NCBI GenBank assembly: GCA_026982145.1
Contig: JALSHQ010000013.1
Location: forward strand, 1-6,776
Direction: 5' to 3'
Source of the DNA: Gammaproteobacteria bacterium
GTDB lineage: Bacteria > Pseudomonadota > Gammaproteobacteria > SZUA-140
DNA: 6,776 bases
A program made the translations under genes and the position numbers. Numbering within the stretch: position 1 is the first letter of the stretch; every line of letters begins with the position of its first letter. Under the pieces are notes generated by a model, which did not search any database, was not told where the DNA came from, and worked only from the letters and a program-made list of their open reading frames with translations. Below are positions 1 through 5,582 of the stretch, one piece after another.

Positions 1-2411
1 ACCCCCCACAGCCAGAGCCAGCCATTGAATTGATACTCGAGTTGAAAGAGGTGCTCAGCCAACAGGTATCCCAGCAAGCTTGCGGCAATCGCTGCCACCA
101 TGCCTGCCAGAGCGCCCAAGGTCACAAACTCCGCAATCACTCCGTTGAGCAGGCGCCGCCGCCCCGCCCCAAGGGTGCGGAGAATAACACTCTCGCGGGT
201 GCGTTCATCCAACGTGGCATAGATGGCGGCGTACATCACCAGCAGCCCGGAGATCAAAGTGAACAGAAAGACATATTCCACTGCTAATGAGACACGTTCG
301 ATAATGCGGCGTACTTGGCTCATCACCGCAGCAATGTCGATGGCCGTGATGTTGGGGAATAGGCGCACCATCTCATCGAGCATTTGATACTGCTCAGCGG
401 GCAGGTAAAACCCGGTCATGTAATTGCTCGGGAATGATTCCAACACACCTGGGGGAGCGATGATAAAAAAATTAGCGCGGAATGAGTCCCACTCGACTAA
501 GCGCAAGCTGGTCACGGGTGCTGTCACCGTTCGCCCATCAATCAAAAAAGTGAGGCTGTCACCCAGCTCGATTCCCAAGGTTTTAGCCAGCCCTTCTTCT
601 ACCGAGAATTGTGCAGCGGCACCTTCTGTCGGCCACCACTGCCCGCTCACCAGCTGGTTGTCGAGTTGCATCTGCGCCGCCCACGAGAGGTTAAACTGAC
701 GTGCAACCAACCGCTGTGCGCGCGGATTTTCATACGCCTCAGGGCGCACTGTATCGCCATTAAGCGCCGTTAATCTAGCGCGAATCATCGGAAAGATTTC
801 AGGCGTTTTAATCCCTTGTGCGCTGAAGAAGTCATTTAATGGCGCCACTTGATCGGGTTGGATGTTGATCAAAAAACGGTTAGGGGCATCTGCCGGCAGG
901 CTGTTGCCCCACTCTTGCAGCAGATCATCACGCACGACAGAAAAGAGCAGCAATACCATCATCCCAAGTCCAAAAGCGACCATCTGAGCGACACTGCTCC
1001 ACGGCCGGCGCATCAAGTTGGTGACAGCAAAGCGCCACTCTGTAAAGAGGTGGGCGCGTAGTGATGCCAGCAATTTAAGGAGCAAAAAAGCCACCCCGGC
1101 CAATGCGAGCAGCGCACCGGTCAAACCGCCCAGCAGATAAAGCCCCAGTTTAATCTCACCCGCCTGTAAGATAATCAACATTGAGAGCGCCACGACCCCT
1201 ACCCCGTAAGTTGAGAGGGTGCCCACCGGCAAGGCACCAAGCTCGCGGCGCAGCACGCGTAGTGCGGGCACATGCTTGAGATGCAGCAATGGTGGCAGCG
1301 AAAAGCCGAAGAGTGTCACCAGCCCGGTGAGCATGCCATACAATACCGGTAACATTGATGGCGGTGGCAGCGCAAAATCGGCCAGTGAACCCACAATCTG
1401 AACCAGCACAAGCTGCGCGCCAAACCCCAATAGACAGCCTGCTGCGCCGGCAATCAAGCCGAGCCAAAGTAGCTGCAAGGCAAAAATTGAGAATATCTGC
1501 TGTTGAGAACCCCCGACGCAGCGCATCACGGCACAGCTGTCGAGGTGACGCCGAATAAAGCGTTGCGATGAGGTGGCGACGGCGACACCGGCCAGCAGTA
1601 CGGTGACCATGGCGGCAAGCCCTAAAAAGCGGCGCGCCCGGTCGAGTGCGCTGCGCACTTCCGGGCGCGCTTCCTCTATCCCTTCAAGGCGTTCACCGGA
1701 TTGAAGATTGGGTTCAATGGCTGCGCGCAGCTGTGTCACTGCGTCAACATCACCCGCAAACGACAGGCGATAACGGGCACGGCTCGCCGGAGTGATTAAT
1801 TCAGTGCTCGGTATATCAGCGATATTGAGCATCAAGCGTGGCGCAATGGTAAAAAGCTGGCCACTCGCGCGTGCCGGTTCATGCGTTAGAATGGCCGAGA
1901 TTGTCAATGTCGCTTCCCCCAGCGTGACCGCTTCCCCTACGCGGGCCTCCAACTGATTCAGCAGTTGTGGGTCCACCCAAACACTCCCCGGCTGCGGGAT
2001 GGAAGCCACCATTCGATCAGGTGCAAAGCGCTGCGTGGAGACCCGCAGTTCACCTCGCAACGGGTAAGCGGCCTCAACCGCTTTGACTGAGACCAGCTGG
2101 TGGCGCTCACCGGTCATCACCATGCTGGGAAACTCGATCGAGCGGGCGCTCTGCATGCCAGTGCTGATAGCCGTGTCGCGCAGATCTGTTGAGATTTCTT
2201 TATCGGAGATCACCACCAAGTCAGCACCCAGCAGCGTGTTGGCTTGCGTTTCAAGTGCCAGTCGAACACGGTCAGTGAAGAAACCGACCGAGGTCACACT
2301 GCCCACGGCAATGATCAGTGCCAGACTCAGCACATGGAGCTCTCCCGCTCGCCAGTCGCGGCGTAACATGCGCCACGACATACGCATGGCTGACGCGAAG
2401 GTGTGGCTCAT
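1..2411 (-). CDS. ybbP: FtsX/MacB-type ABC transporter permease, YbbP family (3' end cut off by window edge)
   Basis: The minus-strand frame from the ATG at 2411-2409 stays open for 803 codons to the left edge, so the C-terminus is missing. By family it is the inner-membrane permease partner of YbbA. Hydrophobic segments lie at about residues 25-45, 263-283, 310-342, 352-375, 400-417, 422-448, 472-493, 710-733 and 755-785, and the last helix (from about 796) is truncated. Two large hydrophilic, presumably periplasmic, domains occupy about 46-260 and 495-708. This is the duplicated FtsX layout of YbbP, not the four-helix MacB/LolC layout. The cytoplasmic motif ERTRESVILRTLGAGRRRL (736-754) and its counterpart near 290-302 (LDSCAVMRCVGGS) are typical FtsX coupling regions. 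The ATG overlaps the ybbA stop as ATGA and has no good Shine-Dalgarno, so translation is probably coupled. E. coli YbbP is about 804 residues, so this protein is probably slightly longer. I am confident of the family; the substrate is inferred only from TesA next door. Confidence 0.92.
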   Translation of the reverse strand, partial: MSHTFASAMRMSWRMLRRDWRAGELHVLSLALIIAVGSVTSVGFFTDRVRLALETQANTLLGADLVVISDKEISTDLRDTAISTGMQSARSIEFPSMVMTGERHQLVSVKAVEAAYPLRGELRVSTQRFAPDRMVASIPQPGSVWVDPQLLNQLEARVGEAVTLGEATLTISAILTHEPARASGQLFTIAPRLMLNIADIPSTELITPASRARYRLSFAGDVDAVTQLRAAIEPNLQSGERLEGIEEARPEVRSALDRARRFLGLAAMVTVLLAGVAVATSSQRFIRRHLDSCAVMRCVGGSQQQIFSIFALQLLWLGLIAGAAGCLLGFGAQLVLVQIVGSLADFALPPPSMLPVLYGMLTGLVTLFGFSLPPLLHLKHVPALRVLRRELGALPVGTLSTYGVGVVALSMLIILQAGEIKLGLYLLGGLTGALLALAGVAFLLLKLLASLRAHLFTEWRFAVTNLMRRPWSSVAQMVAFGLGMMVLLLFSVVRDDLLQEWGNSLPADAPNRFLINIQPDQVAPLNDFFSAQGIKTPEIFPMIRARLTALNGDTVRPEAYENPRAQRLVARQFNLSWAAQMQLDNQLVSGQWWPTEGAAAQFSVEEGLAKTLGIELGDSLTFLIDGRTVTAPVTSLRLVEWDSFRANFFIIAPPGVLESFPSNYMTGFYLPAEQYQMLDEMVRLFPNITAIDIAAVMSQVRRIIERVSLAVEYVFLFTLISGLLVMYAAIYATLDERTRESVILRTLGAGRRRLLNGVIAEFVTLGALAGMVAAIAASLLGYLLAEHLFQLEYQFNGWLWLWG

Positions 2412-3115
2412 AGCGCCGCTACAGCGGTTATTGCAGGGACTAGCACGCCTGCATCAAGCCGCAATGTACGGTTGCAGCGCTGCGCAAGTGTCTCATCATG
2501 TGTGACTAGGATGATGGTCGCCCCCTCTTCCCGGTTCATCTCGAACAGTAGCTCTATCACCCGCTCACCGGTGGTGTGATCGAGGTTACCCGTTGGCTCA
2601 TCCGCAAACAGCACCTTGGGTTTAACCACAAAGGCGCGCGCAATCGCGACCCGCTGCTGCTCGCCACCGGAAAGCTGTTTGGGGTAGTGGTGCAATCGCT
2701 CCGCAAGCCCCACGCGTGCCAACATCTCCCGCGCCTGTGAGTCGATGTGAGTCGCGTTGCCCAGTTCTAGTGGTAACATTACATTCTCCAGCGCGGTGAG
2801 ATTGGGGAGTAACTGGAAAGACTGAAATATGAACCCGACCATCGCTTGGCGCAGTGCTGCGCGGCGATCTTCATCGAGAAGAAACAACGCGTGATCGTCC
2901 AGCCACACTTTGCCCTCCGTCGGTAGATCCAGCCCCGCAAGAATCCCCAGCAGCGTTGACTTCCCTGACCCTGAGGCACCAACAATCGCCACCGTTTCAC
3001 CGCGACCGATCTCCAGCGTCAGCGCATCCAGCAATACCAGCTCGCCTTCAGGGCTCATCACTCGCTTGTTTAATCCTTGCACGCGCACAATCGGACGTGA
3101 GATATTTTCAACCAT
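2408..3115 (-). CDS. ybbA: ABC transporter ATP-binding protein, YbbA/LolD-MacB class
   Basis: A 235-residue cytoplasmic ATPase that should power the YbbP permease. All nucleotide-binding motifs are present: Walker A GASGSGKST (46-54, Lys52), Q-loop Gln98 in FIFQSFQLLP, signature LSGGEQQR (148-155), Walker B VLFADE (168-173, catalytic Glu173), D-loop NLD (177-179) and switch His206. The text around the Q-loop and DEPTGNLD is characteristic of the LolD/MacB/FtsE class, which couples ATP hydrolysis to mechanical work at the periplasmic face. The first ATG is preferred because the N-terminal segment matches YbbA proteins and an AGGAG lies ten bases upstream. The start codon lies inside the tetranucleotide CATG shared with the divergent tesA start, so its promoter must lie inside tesA. 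The best candidate there, TTGTCG and TAGGAT 16 bases apart on the minus strand, is weak. A LolD-like role in lipoprotein sorting is less likely, because the partner is YbbP. Confidence 0.95.
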   Translation of the reverse strand: MVENISRPIVRVQGLNKRVMSPEGELVLLDALTLEIGRGETVAIVGASGSGKSTLLGILAGLDLPTEGKVWLDDHALFLLDEDRRAALRQAMVGFIFQSFQLLPNLTALENVMLPLELGNATHIDSQAREMLARVGLAERLHHYPKQLSGGEQQRVAIARAFVVKPKVLFADEPTGNLDHTTGERVIELLFEMNREEGATIILVTHDETLAQRCNRTLRLDAGVLVPAITAVAAL

Positions 3116-3773
3116 GCTTAAACGACTCCTGATCCTATTGCTCTTTATCCTACCGACAACCGCCTCCGCACAACAGACTATTGTGGTAGTCGGCGACAGT
3201 TTAAGCGCAGCCTACGGCATGGCGCAAAAAGAGGGGTGGGTTGCGCTGCTGGCACAACGGCTCAATGACGCACATCTCCCATATCGCGTGATTAATGCCA
3301 GCATCAGTGGTGAAACGACTCACGGCGCGCTTACCCGCTTCAACGGGATACTCCGCGCTCACCAGCCAAACATCACCATCATCGCCCTAGGTGGCAATGA
3401 CGGCCTTCGCGGGCTATCGCTCAACGCAATGAAAAGCAACCTTGCAGCGATGATTGAGGCCGCGCTGGCGGCGCAGTCAGAGGTGGTGCTGGCCGGGATG
3501 CAACTGCCCCCCAACTACGGCCGCCCATTTTTACGCCGCTTTGCGCAGAGCTACAGGACACTGGCTGATGAGTACAACATCACACTTATCCCTTTCTTAT
3601 TGAAAGGGATGGAGCAAGATCTCACCCTATTCCAGCGCGATGGCATCCACCCATTGAACAGCGCGCAACCGTTGATTTTGGAGAATGTTTGGGTCTATCT
3701 ACTGCCATTAATAAGCACGGACAAGCAGGCAAAAAACCCGTCTCACATATGGGGTTCTTCTAGCAAGCCATAA
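3114..3773 (+). CDS. tesA: Periplasmic SGNH-hydrolase, TesA (acyl-CoA thioesterase I / lysophospholipase L1 / arylesterase)
   Basis: A 219-residue secreted hydrolase. Residues 1-19 form a signal peptide (MLKR, hydrophobic LLILLLFIL, cleavage after ATASA-like PTTASA at 19/20). The mature enzyme carries all SGNH blocks: GDSLS (27-31, nucleophile Ser29), Gly66 in ISGET, GGND (93-96, Asn95) and DGIHP (176-180, Asp176 and His179). Ser29-Asp176-His179 is the expected catalytic triad. In E. coli this protein (TesA/ApeA/PldC) hydrolyses acyl thioesters, lysophospholipids and aryl esters in the periplasm. The reading frame continues upstream to 2910, but the ATG at 3114 places the signal peptide correctly. 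That ATG lacks a clear Shine-Dalgarno. A weak candidate promoter (TTGCAC at 3077-3082, GATATT at 3101-3106, 18-base spacer) would give an almost leaderless message. The gene is divergent to ybbA as in E. coli, and its last 31 bases overlap the end of gacA. Its C-terminal tail after about 198 is polar and looks unconserved. Confidence 0.95.
   Translation: MLKRLLILLLFILPTTASAQQTIVVVGDSLSAAYGMAQKEGWVALLAQRLNDAHLPYRVINASISGETTHGALTRFNGILRAHQPNITIIALGGNDGLRGLSLNAMKSNLAAMIEAALAAQSEVVLAGMQLPPNYGRPFLRRFAQSYRTLADEYNITLIPFLLKGMEQDLTLFQRDGIHPLNSAQPLILENVWVYLLPLISTDKQAKNPSHIWGSSSKP
3126..3130 (-). promoter_or_regulatory. Shine-Dalgarno of ybbA, inside tesA coding sequence
   Basis: The minus strand reads AGGAG here, ten bases before the ybbA ATG. 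It lies within codons 5-6 of tesA on the other strand, so the leader of ybbA and the signal-peptide codons of tesA share the same DNA. It supports the chosen ybbA start. Confidence 0.65.
3731..3759 (-). terminator. Candidate weak intrinsic terminator at the end of gacA
   Basis: Read on the minus strand, AACCC and GGGTT (3756-3752 with 3739-3735) can pair around a 12-base loop. One G-U pair and two A-U pairs extend the stem, and it is followed by a run of T from the six A's at 3731-3736. The gacA stop codon (3745-3743) lies in the loop, so the stem overlaps the last gacA codons and the tesA 3' end. The stem is short, so this is a tentative call. On the plus strand the T tail is poorer (TTCTTC), so it would serve tesA less well. 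Confidence 0.35.
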
Positions 3774-4390
3774 CGCAGCGCGACATGCGTCAGCTCTGCA
3801 TCGCTATGAATGCGTAGTTTCTCAAACAGTCGATAACGGTATGTGCTGATGGTCTTGGGGCTTAAACAGAGTTCGTCTGAGATTTCCTGCGTTTTTTTAC
3901 CCTGAGCCACCATCAACATCACCTGCAGTTCACGATTTGAGAGTGAATCAAGTGGCGACGAAGGCCCACCGCCCGGCAAAAAAGTGAGTGCAAGGTGCTG
4001 TGCAATATCAGCCCCCACATAACGCTGCCCTTTATTCACGCACTTGATTGCGTTGATGATCTCTTCGGGGCTGCACCCTTTGGTCAGATATCCAGCAGCA
4101 CCGCACTGCAGCAGGCGCGACGGAAAAGGCTCTTCAGCACAGACAGAGAGCACAATGATTTTTATGGAAGGATAAGATTTAAGAAGTTTTCGGGTCGCTT
4201 CAAAGCCGCCGATGCCGGGCATTTGAACGTCCATTAATACAACATCTGGTTTTCTTTGGCGCACAAAGCGAAGTGCTTCTTCCCCACTTGCGACATCGCC
4301 GATCACCTTAATGCCAGGCGCATCATCGAGCAGACGCATGATGCCTGCTCTAACAAGCTGGTGATCATCCACCAATAAGAGATTTACCAT
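3743..4390 (-). CDS. gacA: NarL/FixJ-type response regulator, GacA/UvrY family
   Basis: A 215-residue response regulator close to GacA/UvrY in length and sequence. The receiver domain (about 3-118) has the acidic pocket Asp8-Asp9, the phosphorylation site Asp54 in VVLMDVQMPG, Ser82 and Lys104 (YLTKG). A LuxR-type helix-turn-helix output domain occupies about 148-210 (LSNRELQVMLMVAQG; the recognition-helix region is LSPKTISTYRYRLFEKL). In the family it is phosphorylated by the hybrid kinase GacS/BarA and activates CsrB/RsmZ-type small RNAs that sequester CsrA/RsmA. Neither the kinase nor such an RNA is visible here. The start is supported by a GGAG eight bases upstream (4402-4399). Unlike many gammaproteobacterial copies, no uvrC follows; the 3' end overlaps convergent tesA by 31 bases. 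A tRNA-Ser lies 76 bases upstream on the same strand, with no T-rich hairpin between them, so cotranscription is possible. A different NarL-type regulator is the main alternative. Confidence 0.9.
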   Translation of the reverse strand: MVNLLLVDDHQLVRAGIMRLLDDAPGIKVIGDVASGEEALRFVRQRKPDVVLMDVQMPGIGGFEATRKLLKSYPSIKIIVLSVCAEEPFPSRLLQCGAAGYLTKGCSPEEIINAIKCVNKGQRYVGADIAQHLALTFLPGGGPSSPLDSLSNRELQVMLMVAQGKKTQEISDELCLSPKTISTYRYRLFEKLRIHSDAELTHVALRYGLLEEPHM

Positions 4391-4422
4391 CGCCCCGACT
4401 CCATAATATTCATGTGCGTAAA

Positions 4423-4612
4423 GTTAGTGGCTTGGATCTGCAAGTGAACTGCACACGGCGGTATGATGGCGGAGAGGCAGGGATTCGAACCCTGGGAGGG
4501 CTACAAACCCTCAACGGTTTTCAAGACCGCCGCTTTCGACCACTCAGCCACCTCTCCTGATCCTACTGATACGGCCTTCAACAATCCAAGTTGGAAGACT
4601 ATATCCACTAAC
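4423..4612. repeat. Interrupted inverted repeat enclosing the tRNA-Ser gene
   Basis: GTTAGTGGCTTGGAT at 4423-4437 is matched in inverted orientation on the other side of the tRNA by ATCCAAG (4584-4590) and CCACTAAC (4605-4612), with 14 extra bases between the two blocks on that side. If both flanks are transcribed with the tRNA, 7 and 8 bp could pair and close a stem around the precursor, with a 14-base bulge on the 5' side. The complementarity is seen directly; any processing role is inference. Confidence 0.5.
4467..4557 (-). tRNA. serT: tRNA-Ser, anticodon UGA
   Basis: The minus strand folds as a 91-base class II tRNA with encoded CCA. The acceptor stem pairs GGAGAGG (4557-4551) with CCTCTCC (4477-4471), followed by discriminator G and CCA (4469-4467). 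The T arm is CAGGG, loop TTCGAAT, CCCTG. The anticodon loop is CTTGAAA with anticodon TGA (4523-4521), flanked by GCGGT and ACCGT. A long variable arm with a GAGGG/CCCTC stem, as expected for serine, follows. It should read UCA and, by wobble, other UCN codons. A tRNA-Ser(UGA) gene also sits next to yccA in E. coli, so this adjacency appears conserved. A minus-strand TATAGT at 4603-4598 could be its -10 box, giving a leader of about 30 bases, but I see no good -35. No terminator follows before gacA. Confidence 0.97.
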
Positions 4613-4729
4613 TGCACACTGGGGCACCCGGACAATTTTACACTTACTCCTGAAAACTGCCCAAATAACAAGTCCTTGTATTCAGCGCGGGAGAATATAC
4701 CCCCTTCTCACTAAAGATGCAACTGCCGC

Positions 4730-4759
4730 TTGATTTTTACTCAAAGAACCCCATATAGT
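4730..4759 (+). promoter_or_regulatory. Sigma70-like promoter of yccA
   Basis: TTGATT (4730-4735) and TATAGT (4754-4759) are separated by 18 bases. They match four and five of six consensus positions. Transcription would start near 4766, leaving a leader of about 30 bases that contains GGAG (4780-4783). That GGAG is 13 bases from the yccA ATG, which is long, so the AAG at 4788-4790 may also contribute. Confidence 0.55.
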
Positions 4760-4796
4760 ACCCACACGACAATTAAATTGGAGTTTTAAGAAAACA

Positions 4797-5498
4797 ATGA
4801 ATCCGTATCGACAAGATCAAGTCAAAGTGGCCGTTGCTACTGGTGATATCACCTCATACGAGACCACTAAGCTGATCCGCAATACCTATACATTGCTCTC
4901 AGTCACATTGCTATTTAGTGCGCTTATGGCGGGTGTCTCTATTGCGATCCAGCCACCTAGCTTTACCGGCATTGCCTGCCTGCTGGGAGCACTCGCCCTT
5001 ATCTGGCTGGTACTGCCTAAAACAGCCAATTCAACCGCTGGCTTGGGTGTTGTTTTCGCCATCACCGGCCTGATGGGTTTTGGCCTTGGCCCAATGTTAA
5101 CCCACTACCTCAGCATGCCAAATGGCGGCTCGGTTGTGATGACGGCACTAGGCTCAACCGCAACCATCTTTCTGGCGCTTTCAGGCTATGTCATGATCAC
5201 CAAGAGAGACTTCACCTTCATGCGCGGCTTTTTGATGACCGGCCTGATCGTCGCGATTGTCTCAATGCTCGTGCTACTGGGCGCAAGTATGTTTGGCTAT
5301 CATATGCCGATGGCCTCTCTGGCACTCTCCGCAATGATCGCAATGTTAATGGCGGGCTTCCTGCTCTACGACACCAGCCGTATCGTTAACGGTGGTGAAA
5401 CCAACTACATTTTGGCAACCGTAGGGCTCTACCTGAGTATCTACAACCTTTTTGTGAGCTTGCTGCATCTTACCGGTGCATTCAGCGGCGACGATTGA
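4797..5498 (+). CDS. yccA: Bax inhibitor-1 (BI-1)/YccA family inner-membrane protein
   Basis: A 233-residue polytopic membrane protein with a soluble N-terminal stretch (about 1-27) and seven hydrophobic segments at about 29-51, 56-74, 80-104, 111-131, 144-165, 171-191 and 203-227. Diagnostic stretches are LIRNTYTLLSVTLLFSA (26-42), DTSRIVNGGETNYI (192-205) and LYLSIYNLFVSLL (211-223), which closely resemble E. coli YccA. In E. coli YccA binds the membrane protease FtsH and is a slowly degraded substrate that restrains it, protecting SecY when translocation is blocked. The wider BI-1 family includes pH-sensitive calcium leak channels such as BsYetJ. Here Asp192 of the family's acidic pair is present, but the second position (214) is Ser, as in E. 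coli YccA. It has its own promoter and terminator, so it is probably monocistronic. tusE, its usual neighbour in E. coli, is not in the window. Confidence 0.93.
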   Translation: MNPYRQDQVKVAVATGDITSYETTKLIRNTYTLLSVTLLFSALMAGVSIAIQPPSFTGIACLLGALALIWLVLPKTANSTAGLGVVFAITGLMGFGLGPMLTHYLSMPNGGSVVMTALGSTATIFLALSGYVMITKRDFTFMRGFLMTGLIVAIVSMLVLLGASMFGYHMPMASLALSAMIAMLMAGFLLYDTSRIVNGGETNYILATVGLYLSIYNLFVSLLHLTGAFSGDD

Positions 5499-5520
5499 TC
5501 AAGCGCGCTAACAGAAAATC

Positions 5521-5553
5521 AAAAAGCCTCGCTGAGTAGCGGGGCTTTTTTTT
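5521..5553 (+). terminator. Strong intrinsic terminator of yccA
   Basis: AAAAAGCCTCGCT (5521-5533) pairs with AGCGGGGCTTTTT (5538-5550) as 13 bp with one G-U pair and a GAGT loop, followed by a run of eight T's (5546-5553). It begins 22 bases after the yccA stop. The A-rich 5' arm also gives a five-T tail on the minus strand, so it may act in both directions. It isolates yccA from the downstream gene. Confidence 0.93.
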
Positions 5554-5582
5554 ATGGCTTACACCACCACAAAATAATCATC

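Noticed and set aside
1156..1467. Minus-strand 103-codon ORF inside the permease gene
   Set aside because: It lies in another frame of the continuous 803-codon YbbP frame, has no family features and is a shadow.
2083..2505. Plus-strand 140-codon ORF across the ybbA/ybbP junction
   Set aside because: It is antisense to two well-supported genes, shows no recognisable domain and is low-complexity in composition.
2910..3113. N-terminal extension of the tesA reading frame by 68 codons
   Set aside because: It is antisense to ybbA and would bury the clear signal peptide that begins at the ATG at 3114.
4447..4619. Possible att sites of an integrated element at tRNA-Ser
   Set aside because: The direct repeats do not copy the tRNA 3' end, only 163 bases separate them, and no integrase or foreign genes are present.
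4463..4714. Plus-strand ORF of 83 codons starting MMAERQGFEPWEGYKPSTVF
   Set aside because: It is the well-known false translation of the antisense strand of a serine tRNA; the tRNA explains the sequence.
5499..5582. LexA (SOS) box before the YbiB-like gene, as in E. coli
   Set aside because: No CTGT-N8-ACAG-like element is present; the space is filled mostly by the yccA terminator.
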